In this document: positions 1 through 6,804 of the stretch, in pieces
Numbering within the stretch: the first letter of the stretch is position 1
Layout of the letters: each line of letters starts with the position of its first letter
NCBI GenBank assembly: GCA_021813235.1
Contig: JAKALG010000010.1
Span: forward strand, 1 to 14,888
DNA from: a bacterium
GTDB lineage: Bacteria; Patescibacteria; Paceibacteria; UBA9973
Direction of reading: 5' to 3'
Length of the DNA: 14,888 nt
Notes under the pieces: generated by a model
Seen by the model: the letters and a program-made list of their open reading frames with translations, nothing else
What the model was told of the DNA's origin: nothing
Database searches by the model: none
Program-made: the position numbers and the translations under genes

Positions 1-57
1 TTGATTATTAGAAACTCTCGAGAAATGCTACAAAGGCCGCGAGTAAAAGAAAAATAA
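1..57 (+). CDS. 3' end of an upstream gene (partial)
   Basis: The first frame of the window is open from base 1 and ends at TAA 55-57, giving an 18-residue C-terminus (LIIRNSREMLQRPRVKEK). The other two forward frames have stops within the first ten bases. The stretch is basic and charged like a normal protein tail, and an intrinsic terminator follows within ten bases, which is what the end of a transcription unit looks like. Too little is visible to name a product. The open frame could be chance, given its short length. Confidence 0.45.
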   Translation: MIIRNSREMLQRPRVKEK

Positions 58-60
58 TAC

Positions 61-90
61 AAAAGACCATCCGTAAAAGGGTGGTTTTTT
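61..90 (+). terminator. Intrinsic (Rho-independent) terminator
   Basis: ACCATCC (66-72) pairs with GGGTGGT (79-85) through seven base pairs including one G-T wobble, around a GTAAAA loop, and is followed directly by a run of T to position 90. The A run at 61-64 can pair with the T run, so it may also work on the other strand. It separates the upstream gene from the terminase unit. Confidence 0.85.
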
Positions 91-100
91 AATTGAAACG

Positions 101-134
101 CCCCGAAAAAAAATACCAAAAACCCCCCGAAAAA
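101..134 (+). repeat. Two CCCCGAAAAA repeats in the terminase leader
   Basis: CCCCGAAAAA occurs at 101-110 and again at 125-134, 24 bases apart, in otherwise A-rich DNA between the terminator and the terminase promoter. C tracts are rare in this AT-rich window. Their place just upstream of the terminase small-subunit candidate is where cos or pac sites often lie, so a packaging role is possible, but nothing in the sequence proves it. Confidence 0.4.
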
Positions 135-177
135 GATAAAAAAGGATTATGAATACCTATACTAAGAGTTAATTCTA

Positions 178-186
178 TGTTATAAT
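178..186 (+). promoter_or_regulatory. Extended -10 promoter for the terminase genes
   Basis: TGTTATAAT is a perfect extended -10 (TG, one base, TATAAT). No convincing -35 is visible at the usual distance. Transcription would start near 193, only about three bases before the ATG at 196, so the message would be leaderless or nearly so. The same nine bases recur at 2430, 6112 and 12916, each just before a gene. Confidence 0.7.
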
Positions 187-195
187 AGATATATT

Positions 196-615
196 ATGGA
201 AGATAAAGTTATATTAAATGATAATCCAGTTTTAAATGAAACTAAAACGATTAAAAGCGAAGTTAAAGCAGAATTGAATTTGGAGGGAAGAAGAATAAAT
301 AGTGAAGGAAAAATAGTATTTGATAAAGGAAATAGATTTGGAGTTGGAAAAGGCAGACCAAAAGAAACCGAACAACAAAAGATTGAAAAGAAAAGCCGAA
401 AACTCTTAATAGAAGAATATAAACAAGCCTTAACAGAAGCCCTTAAATTCGTCTCTCCTGTCTTAATAACTAAGGCTTTACAAGGCGATATTCATGCTAT
501 AAAAGAGTTAAACGATAGGGCAATCGGTAAAGCAACGCAGACCGTAGAATTAAGCGGAAAAGATGGTGAGCCTATAAGAATAAACGAGATAAATTATATT
601 GTACCTAAAGAATAA
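196..615 (+). CDS. Putative terminase small subunit
   Basis: This is a 139-residue, highly charged protein directly upstream of the large terminase unit, the usual place for the DNA-recognition subunit of the packaging motor. The N-terminal 50 residues look disordered. A basic patch with GVGKGRPK follows near residues 49-57, then a helical region to about residue 115. The segment ALQGDIHAIKELNDRAIGKA (about 94-113), followed by TQTVELSGKDGEP, is the pattern often seen in small-terminase-like phage proteins (a helix ending in DR..GK or GR, then a short beta tail). The only ATG near the promoter is used; no ribosome site precedes it, in keeping with a near-leaderless message. Function is inferred from this pattern and position, not from a catalytic motif. 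Confidence 0.65.
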   Translation: MEDKVILNDNPVLNETKTIKSEVKAELNLEGRRINSEGKIVFDKGNRFGVGKGRPKETEQQKIEKKSRKLLIEEYKQALTEALKFVSPVLITKALQGDIHAIKELNDRAIGKATQTVELSGKDGEPIRINEINYIVPKE

Positions 616-632
616 TTAAATATAAAACGCTT

Positions 633-989
633 ATGAAATGCATTAAATGCAATAGTGAGTTTGAAGCCAAGAGAAAGACAGCCAAGTTTTGCAGTGATAA
701 ATGCCGTAATAATTACAGAGATAGCGGGAGCAATAATGAAATTAGCGGGAGTAAAACAGAATTAGCGGGAGCAACATCGGACAAGCAAACGGACACAGTT
801 AAAATAAGTAAGCCTATTTTTATTAATGGCATTGAAGTCGGGAGCGAGGAATATCGTAAAACCGCAACAGATAAAGAGATTATTGAATGGTATGAAATGA
901 CAGGAAGAGGCGAGATTGAAGACTCAGACCCTAAGTTTCAATCATTTTTGCCGAGTTTTATTGCGTTGAGAAATAATTATTTTAAATAA
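633..989 (+). CDS. Small zinc-finger protein
   Basis: A 118-residue protein with an N-terminal treble-clef-like zinc knuckle: Cys3-x2-Cys6, then Cys20-x3-Cys24 in FCSDKCRNNYR. This pattern is common in small phage proteins next to terminase genes and suggests nucleic-acid binding. The middle (about 30-60) is a Ser/Gly/Thr-rich linker whose DNA carries three AGCGGGAG repeats. The C-terminal part is predicted to be helical and aromatic, ending in LRNNYFK; its role is not known. The stop codon shares one base with the start of the large terminase (TAATG), so translation of the two is probably coupled. It may help the terminase bind DNA, but that is inference from position. Confidence 0.7.
   Translation: MKCIKCNSEFEAKRKTAKFCSDKCRNNYRDSGSNNEISGSKTELAGATSDKQTDTVKISKPIFINGIEVGSEEYRKTATDKEIIEWYEMTGRGEIEDSDPKFQSFLPSFIALRNNYFK
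723..771 (+). repeat. Three AGCGGGAG direct repeats within a gene
   Basis: AGCGGGAG is found at 723-730, 744-751 and 764-771; the last two share the longer ATTAGCGGGAG. Spacings are 21 and 20 bases, so the third copy is read in another frame (LAGA instead of SGS). The conservation is therefore at the DNA level and not only at the protein level. The repeats lie inside the zinc-finger gene between the two terminase genes. Confidence 0.6.
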
Positions 990-2437
990 TGGCAGACATT
1001 ACACTTCGCCCAACATTAAAACAACATCATGCTTATGAGGCTTTAAAAGACCCTAAAATAGATACGGTGTTTTTAGGAGGCGGAGCAGGTGGAGGCAAGA
1101 GCTGGTTTATATGTGAGAGCAGACTTGTAAATGCAATACGTTTTCCAGGATACAAGTCATTTATTGGCAGAGAAGAATTAAAACGATTAATGCAATCAAC
1201 ATTTTTGACCTGGAATAAGGTTTGTGCTTTTCATAAGATACCCGATACGCTATGGAAATTAAACGGACAATATAACTATATAGAATTTGAAAATGGAAGC
1301 AGGATTGATTTATTAGATTTGAAGCTCAATCCATCAGACCCTATGTATGAAAGATTTGGCTCATTGGAATACACAGATGGAGCGATTGAGGAAGCAGGCG
1401 AGATTAATTTTTTGGCCTATGATGTTTTAAAGTCCCGTATTGGCAGGCATATGAATAAGGAGTTGGGAATAAAGCCAACAATACTAATCACAGGAAACCC
1501 AAAAAAGAATTGGACTTATACAGAATTCTATAAGCCATTCAGAAACGGATTATTGCCTAAGAATATTAAATTTATTCAGAGTCTATATCAGGATAACAAG
1601 TTTACAGCGGATGAATACGGCAAACAGTTGGCTCAGATAAGAGACAAGGCTACTAAAGAGAGGTTGATGTTTGGTAATTGGGAATACGACACAGAGGATA
1701 ATGTTTTAATGAACTATGACAGCATTTTAGACTTATTCACAAACACAGTTGCGGACAGAGAGGATAAATTTATGATTGTAGATGTGGCACGAATGGGACA
1801 GGATAAGACAATTATCCATGAATGGAAAGGCTATAAACTCTATAAGCGAATTGAGCTATCAAAAAAGGGAGTTGATGAAGTTGCAAATAAGGTTAAGGAA
1901 GAGGCTATGCTTGAACGCATACCATACAGCCATATTTTAGTGGATGAGGACGGAATAGGCGGTGGTGTGATTGATATAGTGCGAGGTGTAAAAGGCTTTC
2001 ACGCCAACAGTACGCCATTTTTAGACTCTAAGACAGGAAGACCAGAGAACTTTCAGAACATGAAAACTCAATGTGCTTATAAATTGGCGGATAAAGTGAA
2101 CAATCATGAGCTTGCTATTGATATATCTGACCCGTTAGTGAAGGAAAAAATCACAGAAGAGTTGGAGCAGATAAAGGCTAAAGATATGGACAACGAAGGA
2201 AAGAAAAAAATCATGCCTAAGGAGGAAGTTAAAGAAAAAATCGGAAGGAGTCCAGATGATTCAGATTGCCTATTGATGCGTATGTGGTTTGAATACAACA
2301 GAACATCGCTTGAAAAAGCCATGATTAATTATCCAGATAAATTTTCATACAAAACAAACACAATGGAACGTGTTAATCAGGTTATACCAGATAACTATTC
2401 ATACCAGGCTAACAAAAATTTCAGAAATATGTTATAA
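989..2437 (+). CDS. terL: Terminase large subunit (packaging ATPase and nuclease)
   Basis: This 482-residue protein has the normal length and order of a large terminase. The ATPase part holds a Walker A loop GGGAGGGKS (residues 30-38), a Walker B region with acidic pair in YTDGAIEEAGE (128-138) and a coupling motif ITGNP (167-171). The RNase H-like nuclease part holds the expected acidic residues: Asp265 in VDVA, Asp319 in VDEDGIGGG, and the Asp cluster 423-426 in SPDDSDCLL, matching the usual SPD..DA motif. It uses ATP to pump DNA through the portal and cuts the concatemer. The ATG overlaps the previous stop by one base. The next promoter lies across its own stop codon. All key residues are present, so it looks intact. 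Confidence 0.95.
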   Translation: MADITLRPTLKQHHAYEALKDPKIDTVFLGGGAGGGKSWFICESRLVNAIRFPGYKSFIGREELKRLMQSTFLTWNKVCAFHKIPDTLWKLNGQYNYIEFENGSRIDLLDLKLNPSDPMYERFGSLEYTDGAIEEAGEINFLAYDVLKSRIGRHMNKELGIKPTILITGNPKKNWTYTEFYKPFRNGLLPKNIKFIQSLYQDNKFTADEYGKQLAQIRDKATKERLMFGNWEYDTEDNVLMNYDSILDLFTNTVADREDKFMIVDVARMGQDKTIIHEWKGYKLYKRIELSKKGVDEVANKVKEEAMLERIPYSHILVDEDGIGGGVIDIVRGVKGFHANSTPFLDSKTGRPENFQNMKTQCAYKLADKVNNHELAIDISDPLVKEKITEELEQIKAKDMDNEGKKKIMPKEEVKEKIGRSPDDSDCLLMRMWFEYNRTSLEKAMINYPDKFSYKTNTMERVNQVIPDNYSYQANKNFRNML

Positions 2438-2438
2438 T
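2430..2438 (+). promoter_or_regulatory. Extended -10 promoter for the portal gene
   Basis: TGTTATAAT, identical to the copy at 178, lies over the last codons and TAA stop of the large terminase. The expected start of transcription is near 2445, leaving a leader of about 18 bases before the portal ATG at 2463. No -35 hexamer is evident. Confidence 0.65.
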
Positions 2439-2462
2439 TAATATACGTATTAAATTCTCACT

Positions 2463-4481
2463 ATGTCTAACATTGATTATACACTAACAACAAAAAAATC
2501 CAGAGCTGGAGTAAATGAACTTCGAGTGCTGGAACGTAAACCAAAAGATACCGAGGAAAAAAGAGAAGAAAATTTAATAGACGAAAAGCCAAAACTTTCT
2601 AACTACACCCCGACAGATGAGGAAAAGGACGCTATAGCCAAAATTAGAAAAGATTTCACGCTTGCCGATGTGGTTATGCGTAAACCGAGAAGAGAATTTA
2701 ATGATATGTCCGTATTATCCAGACTCATGGTTGACCAGATGAGTTTTAATTCTTATCAGCCTAACAATGGAGACCCAGCACCTGGCGATTATGTACATGG
2801 TTGGCAGTCCAATGCTATGAGACCTATTGTCAGAAATAAATGCTATTCAATAGTTTCTCACATAACAGCCAGAACGATTTATCCAAAAGTATTTGCACGA
2901 AACAATCAGTCTGAAAATCAGGAATCAGCCGCTATGGTTATGAGAGATTTAATTGATTATGTAAGCGACCAGATTGATTATTCTTTTACATCATTAAAAG
3001 CAACCCTAACTGCGACTTGGAGTCCTGTGAGTATTGTTGAATTGATGTATAATGAGGTTCTTGATATTGATGGTAAATTAGACCCAGAGTTTTCTGGATT
3101 TAAAGCCGAAGTTGTTCCAGCCGACCAGTTATACGTTGCAGACTTCTACGAAAGCAATATTCAGAGACAGCCTTATATCATCCGAAGGAAGGTTGTTTTC
3201 TATGAAACCGCTAAAGCTATGTTTGGACATATTGATAATTTTCAGTATGTTAAACCAGGCATGCAGGTTCTTTACAATGATGCCAACCAGTTATTCTATG
3301 AGGTTTATGATTCCGTGATGAGACAGCAAATGGTTGAAATCATTGAATATTATAGGAGAGACAAGAAGTTGAAACTTATTTTGGCTAATGGAGTATTGAT
3401 GACTTCTGCTGGAAGCAGAAATCCTAGACTTGATGGAAAATATCCATTTGCCGCATTTGGTTATGAAATGGTTGATGAAGGACACTGTTTTTATTATAAG
3501 TCTTTGGCATTTAAGATTCAGCAGGATGCTTCGATTATCAATACATTATATCCAATGATTATTGATGGGAGCTATTTATCAATATTCCCGCCATTAATTA
3601 ATACTACTGGAGAAATTTTACCTTCTAACATAATTATTCCTGGTTCTTCTACTACTTTAAGTCAGCCGAATCAAGGAAGTATTCAGCCATTGGATGTTGC
3701 TAAGAATATTCAGGCAGGATTCAGTACGCTTCAGTTATTGGAAACATCGATTAATGAATCATCTCAGTCTTTGGTTCTACCTCAAAGAAAACTTTCTGCT
3801 TTTGAAATGTCAGCCAGACAACAGGAAGCTAATATGCAATTTGGGCCATTTATTTCAATGGTTTCCAGCTATGTAAGACAAATTGGAAACTTGATGATTG
3901 GAAGCATTTTACAATATATGACTATCGCTGATGTAACCGATATAGAAGGAGATTCTAAATTGGTTTATAAAGCATTTATAGTTCCTAATAAAAATAAACA
4001 GGCTAAAGCTAAAAATAAGAGAATTAAATTTGATGAAACATTACCGAGCGAACCAATAAGCAAAGAAGAATCTAAGAAATTAAGTTTTGAAACTATTGAA
4101 ATGCAGGGAGGATTAGATAGTGATACTCAGTTGTTTAGAGTTAATCCTAAATTATTCAGAGAACTAGAATTCTCAATAGCTATGTCTCCAGATATTAAAA
4201 GTCCTCTTGCTGAAGAAACAGAAAGAGCTTTCAAACTTGAGATTTATGACAGAGGTATTCAGAATCCAGTTATTGACCAGGAAAAACTTACTAAAGATTT
4301 CCTTATCGGTTCATCTCCAGTTGCAGACCATGACCCAGATAAGTACATAAAAAAACAACAGTCAGTAGACCAAAATAATCCGTTAAATATGATTGGAAAA
4401 GGTATGGCACAGCCAGGAGGTGCATCTCCTTTAAATGCAGTTAATAAAGCAAGTGGTGCGGTACAAATACCAAAAATATAA
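2463..4481 (+). CDS. Portal protein
   Basis: A 672-residue protein directly after the large terminase, the standard place for the portal, the twelve-subunit ring at one capsid vertex through which DNA enters and leaves. About 90 charged, disordered residues come first, then a mixed alpha/beta core (about 115-500) with segments such as MRPIVRNKCYSIVSHI and SVMRQQMVEIIEYYRRD that resemble portal wing and stem regions. The stretch rich in Gln, Ser and Met near 440-480 (SAFEMSARQQEANMQF) is typical of a portal stem or tunnel helix. The C-terminus is a Pro/Gly-rich tail. No catalytic motif is expected. The call rests on length, position and general resemblance. It has its own promoter at 2430. Confidence 0.8.
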   Translation: MSNIDYTLTTKKSRAGVNELRVLERKPKDTEEKREENLIDEKPKLSNYTPTDEEKDAIAKIRKDFTLADVVMRKPRREFNDMSVLSRLMVDQMSFNSYQPNNGDPAPGDYVHGWQSNAMRPIVRNKCYSIVSHITARTIYPKVFARNNQSENQESAAMVMRDLIDYVSDQIDYSFTSLKATLTATWSPVSIVELMYNEVLDIDGKLDPEFSGFKAEVVPADQLYVADFYESNIQRQPYIIRRKVVFYETAKAMFGHIDNFQYVKPGMQVLYNDANQLFYEVYDSVMRQQMVEIIEYYRRDKKLKLILANGVLMTSAGSRNPRLDGKYPFAAFGYEMVDEGHCFYYKSLAFKIQQDASIINTLYPMIIDGSYLSIFPPLINTTGEILPSNIIIPGSSTTLSQPNQGSIQPLDVAKNIQAGFSTLQLLETSINESSQSLVLPQRKLSAFEMSARQQEANMQFGPFISMVSSYVRQIGNLMIGSILQYMTIADVTDIEGDSKLVYKAFIVPNKNKQAKAKNKRIKFDETLPSEPISKEESKKLSFETIEMQGGLDSDTQLFRVNPKLFRELEFSIAMSPDIKSPLAEETERAFKLEIYDRGIQNPVIDQEKLTKDFLIGSSPVADHDPDKYIKKQQSVDQNNPLNMIGKGMAQPGGASPLNAVNKASGAVQIPKI

Positions 4482-4505
4482 AAGTCGAAACGCTAAATAA
4501 TTAAA

Positions 4506-4739
4506 ATGCTTATGGAAGAAAACTTAAAACAATTAAGGGACGCAGAGCTTTCTAAAAGTGGATTTGGTGTTTCCACGCCTATAATTCCACCGACTGCCTC
4601 TGTTACAGTTCAATCCCTTGAGAAGAAAACAGAAAAGGCTTATAAAATAGCCAAAGATTTAGTTAAAAAAGGCATTATCAAACCTGATAAAGTCGAACAG
4701 CTCTTTGATATTGTTGAAATTATTGAACCATTATTATAA
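4506..4739 (+). CDS. Small protein of unknown function
   Basis: A 77-residue protein that I do not recognise. It has an N-terminal helix, a Pro/Thr-rich middle (GVSTPIIPPTASVTV, about residues 21-35) and a C-terminal helical part rich in Lys and Leu that ends in EIIEPLL. No cysteine, membrane segment or catalytic motif is seen. An in-frame second ATG two codons later (4512) is an equally good start and would give 75 residues. It opens the run of five small genes between portal and scaffold; its stop touches the next ATG without a gap, pointing to co-translation. A head-assembly or portal-linked role would fit the position but has no direct support. Confidence 0.7.
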   Translation: MLMEENLKQLRDAELSKSGFGVSTPIIPPTASVTVQSLEKKTEKAYKIAKDLVKKGIIKPDKVEQLFDIVEIIEPLL

Positions 4740-5060
4740 ATGAACGAAACTATTGAACTTTGCCGAAAATTAAAAGAGCTTGGACTCTGGAAAGGCAAAG
4801 AAGACCCGAAGAAATTTAATGAAGAGTTAGCAGCCAATAAAGATATGGATGGTTATTATTGGAGATGCTTTAATGAAGGAACTATTCTCGAAGAATGGAT
4901 TCCAAATCCAGGCAGACGAGCTTTAATGAAAGAAATTGAAGCCAAACTTGGAACACAAGAATTTGATAAACAGATATTGAAAGGTCGAGACAGAAAATTC
5001 GCACACCAGTTGTTCAGCCACGAAGATTGGATGAGGATTTTAATAAAAATTAACCAATAA
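4740..5060 (+). CDS. Small helical protein of unknown function
   Basis: A 106-residue protein starting on the base after the previous stop (TAAATG). It is charged and rich in Trp and Lys, with aromatic segments GYYWRCFNEG (about 38-47) and HEDWMRILIKIN near the end. Predicted mostly helical; no membrane span, signal peptide or known motif is visible. The single Cys43 makes a metal site unlikely. The tight junctions on both sides suggest that it is made together with its neighbours. No function can be assigned from the sequence. Confidence 0.7.
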   Translation: MNETIELCRKLKELGLWKGKEDPKKFNEELAANKDMDGYYWRCFNEGTILEEWIPNPGRRALMKEIEAKLGTQEFDKQILKGRDRKFAHQLFSHEDWMRILIKINQ

Positions 5061-5061
5061 T

Positions 5062-5475
5062 ATGCTATTAGACTATTCTAAATGGTTTAAAACTAACTTT
5101 GAATCCAAATTAAAATTGGCCAATGAGTTAGGATTCCACAGAAGCGGTTCAGTACATACAGTTTCTGGGCCAAATGGTGCTGTAGTCAAAGAAGACGGAT
5201 TTACAATGTCTGACTTAGAAAATATCACAGTTGAAAAACTGCAGAAATTCGTAGACAGCATTGATAACGATATAAACGTTTTATTTGATTTAGCAATAAT
5301 GAAAGTTGAAGGTAAATTAATTCAAAAACAAAATGTTCAAGAACAAAAAACAAGCACAGAACGAGGAGACTCAGAAAATAAAGGAGGAGTTGAGACTCCT
5401 GGAGTTGGAAAGGCAAAAAGAGGAAGAAAAAAGAAAGAAGAGAATAAAGGAAGTAATTCTTCCTATGTTGTCTAA
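5062..5475 (+). CDS. Protein with disordered basic tail, overlaps the next gene
   Basis: A 137-residue protein of unknown function. The first 90 residues look folded, with a short Gly/Ser turn (HTVSGPNGAVV, about 32-42) and helices (ENITVEKLQKFVDSI). From about residue 91 the chain becomes a low-complexity tail rich in Gly, Glu and Lys with a strongly basic patch AKRGRKKKEE (about 118-127), which could contact nucleic acid. The tail is coded in the same DNA as the start of the next gene but in another frame, an overlap of up to 143 bases. Either both products are made or the downstream gene starts later, at 5465. Confidence 0.7.
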   Translation: MLLDYSKWFKTNFESKLKLANELGFHRSGSVHTVSGPNGAVVKEDGFTMSDLENITVEKLQKFVDSIDNDINVLFDLAIMKVEGKLIQKQNVQEQKTSTERGDSENKGGVETPGVGKAKRGRKKKEENKGSNSSYVV

Positions 5476-5791
5476 GGAAGTAGGTTCTGTATTTGATGCC
5501 ATAATAACAATTCAGACTATGGGTCATAAATTACAGGAAGTTTCTTCCGCTAAAGCTATAGAATTAAAATTAGCTGATTGCAAAGACGGATTTAAATTAA
5601 ATATGTCCGCTGAGCATTCAAAGAGATATGAATTACTCTTAGAAGAATTCAAAGATGATAAGTTGAAAGATGTTTTCACAGTTCTAAATGGAACTATCAA
5701 TGAAATAAACTTTAGACTTACCAAAGAAAATCAAGATAGAAAATTAGAAGATTTAATTAATGACAAACCAGCAAATAAAACAACTGAATAA
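5333..5791 (+). CDS. Coiled-coil protein, overlaps both neighbours
   Basis: A 152-residue protein of unknown function. The first 44 residues are a highly charged amphipathic helix with Leu repeats (EELRLLELERQKEEEKRKKR, about 18-37), a likely coiled coil. A mixed globular part follows, ending in a charged Lys/Glu tail. The ATG at 5333 lies deep inside the previous gene; a second in-frame ATG at 5465 would give 108 residues and cut the overlap to 11 bases. The well-formed helix favours the longer form, but A/G-rich DNA can mimic this, so I am unsure of the start. The 3' end overlaps the following gene by 32 bases. Scaffold- or chaperone-like activity is possible by analogy only. Confidence 0.65.
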   Translation: MFKNKKQAQNEETQKIKEELRLLELERQKEEEKRKKRIKEVILPMLSKEVGSVFDAIITIQTMGHKLQEVSSAKAIELKLADCKDGFKLNMSAEHSKRYELLLEEFKDDKLKDVFTVLNGTINEINFRLTKENQDRKLEDLINDKPANKTTE

Positions 5792-6107
5792 GAAAACTAA
5801 AGACCTTCTTAATCTCGTAAACGCTGACGATATTATTTACATTGATTCAAATAATAATATTGTTATAAATGGTCAATACGCTTCAGTAAATGAGATTAAT
5901 AATCTTATTGCTGATGCTAAGTTTTTTAAGAATAGCCAGTTGTTTAAACTTTTTCAGGGAACTGTAGTTAAAAATGCGAGAATGAAAATGTTTGACCATT
6001 CTCAAAATTTTGATGATATGATTTCTGGAAAATTAATGCTGTACAATTTAGATATATTGAGACAAATTGTCGACCGTCTCAACCAACTAACTATAAAAAA
6101 GTCCTAA
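5760..6107 (+). CDS. Small protein of unknown function before the capsid leader
   Basis: A 115-residue protein starting 32 bases inside the previous gene. The N-terminus is helical and Asn/Lys-rich; a beta-hairpin-like part follows (DDIIYIDSNNNIVINGQYAS, about 23-42), then a helical half with Phe, Met and Leu (MISGKLMLYNLDILRQIVDR) and a KKS end. No membrane span or metal site is seen. It is the last gene before a promoter and a structured leader, so it closes the portal transcription unit. I do not recognise a family. Confidence 0.7.
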   Translation: MTNQQIKQLNKKTKDLLNLVNADDIIYIDSNNNIVINGQYASVNEINNLIADAKFFKNSQLFKLFQGTVVKNARMKMFDHSQNFDDMISGKLMLYNLDILRQIVDRLNQLTIKKS

Positions 6108-6111
6108 AGTG

Positions 6112-6120
6112 TGTTATAAT
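6112..6120 (+). promoter_or_regulatory. Extended -10 promoter for the capsid genes
   Basis: TGTTATAAT occurs five bases after the preceding stop codon and is preceded by G-T, as at 12914 (GTGTTATAAT in both). Transcription would begin near 6127, exactly at the base of the long hairpin that follows. No -35 is evident. Confidence 0.7.
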
Positions 6121-6128
6121 ATATTTAT

Positions 6129-6240
6129 AACGCTTAGGAAATGAGAGGACGCTTTTAGGGCTACTCCCGATAGTTTATCCTAAGCGTTTCCTATTTGGAG
6201 AAACCCTAAAAATATCCCCGCATTTAATTAATGGGGATAT
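6129..6240 (+). ncRNA. Structured mRNA leader with possible pseudoknot
   Basis: AACGCTTAGGA (6129-6139) pairs perfectly with TCCTAAGCGTT (6178-6188), an 11-bp stem around a 38-base loop. Inside that loop TTTTAGGG (6153-6160) is fully complementary to CCCTAAAA (6204-6211) downstream, so an H-type pseudoknot or a switch between two folds is possible. A third element, ATATCCCC (6212-6219) with GGGGATAT (6233-6240), makes an 8-bp hairpin that covers the ATG at 6239. The region starts where the promoter at 6112 would begin transcription and leads into the scaffold gene. It may act as an mRNA-stabilising or translation-control leader, or as a separate small RNA. I know no RNA family that matches. 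Confidence 0.6.
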
Positions 6241-6799
6241 GCCTGACCGAGGCAGTCCAAATCGGTTTAATAAAAATATGGACGAAGTAAAAAAAGCAGT
6301 TAAAGACGAGTCTCAGAATGCTGCTACTGAGAAGGAAGAAAATCAATCCTCTTCCACAAATACAGAGATTGATAACGGTGCTGCTCTTTCCGTTGTAGAA
6401 GAAGAACTTGAAAAAGTTCGAAAAGAAAGAGATAATTACAGAATTGGTCTTTTGAAAGCTAAGGGTAAAGCAACTGCAGAAGAAGTTGCTACCGAAGAAG
6501 ATAGACTCAGACAGATTATTAAGGAGGAATTCTTAACATCTAAAGAGGCTGAACTTCAAAGACAAAAAGAAGAAACTCTGAAAAAAGTTATCGAAGAAAA
6601 TAAAGAGCTGAAACTTTCATTGAAAAATCGTGCTGGTATTTCTGGAACAGCCGCTTCTGGCGGAAGTCAGGATAAAGCTGAATCCAAACCAAGTGTTTAT
6701 CTTTCAGAAGAACAGAAATCCTTCTTAACAAATAAGAAAGGAATTAAATGGACTCCAGAAATGATAAAGAAATTGGAAGAAAAGATGGCACGAAAATAG
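6239..6799 (+). CDS. Putative capsid scaffold protein
   Basis: A 186-residue, highly charged, mostly helical protein just before the decoration and capsid genes, where phages usually code the scaffold that guides prohead assembly and then leaves. A disordered acidic/Ser region (about 14-50) precedes a long coiled coil (about 50-130, rich in Glu, Lys, Arg, Leu). A Gly/Ala/Ser linker (GISGTAASGG) leads to a basic C-terminal helix pair (SEEQKSFLTNKK through KKLEEKMARK), which in scaffolds commonly binds the coat protein. Two starts are possible: 6239, which sits in a hairpin, and 6278, which has an A/T-rich upstream stretch like those of other genes here and removes 13 residues. This is the only gene here ending in TAG. 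The scaffold call is inference from position and composition. Confidence 0.7.
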   Translation: MPDRGSPNRFNKNMDEVKKAVKDESQNAATEKEENQSSSTNTEIDNGAALSVVEEELEKVRKERDNYRIGLLKAKGKATAEEVATEEDRLRQIIKEEFLTSKEAELQRQKEETLKKVIEENKELKLSLKNRAGISGTAASGGSQDKAESKPSVYLSEEQKSFLTNKKGIKWTPEMIKKLEEKMARK

Positions 6800-6804
6800 T
6801 CTTC

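Noticed and set aside
1..50. tRNA or other RNA-gene end at the left edge (ACTCTCG pairing with CGCGAGT)
   Set aside because: One mismatch and no T-loop or CCA-like end are seen; the coding reading of the same bases is simpler.
2104..2322. Minus-strand open frame within the large terminase gene
   Set aside because: It lies wholly inside a gene with all catalytic motifs intact and has no promoter or start context of its own. The same holds for other minus-strand and alternate-frame openings in the portal, capsid, adaptor and last genes.
5381..5392. AAGGAGG followed by TTG as a start site inside the overlap
   Set aside because: The spacing to TTG is only a few bases, and no other gene in the window uses such a site.
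6129..6211. Resemblance of the capsid leader to a pistol ribozyme (TTAGGG loop, ATAG, CCTAAGCGTT)
   Set aside because: The short stem that should flank the TTAGGG loop cannot form, and the expected cleavage-site stem is missing. The similarity is only in short words.
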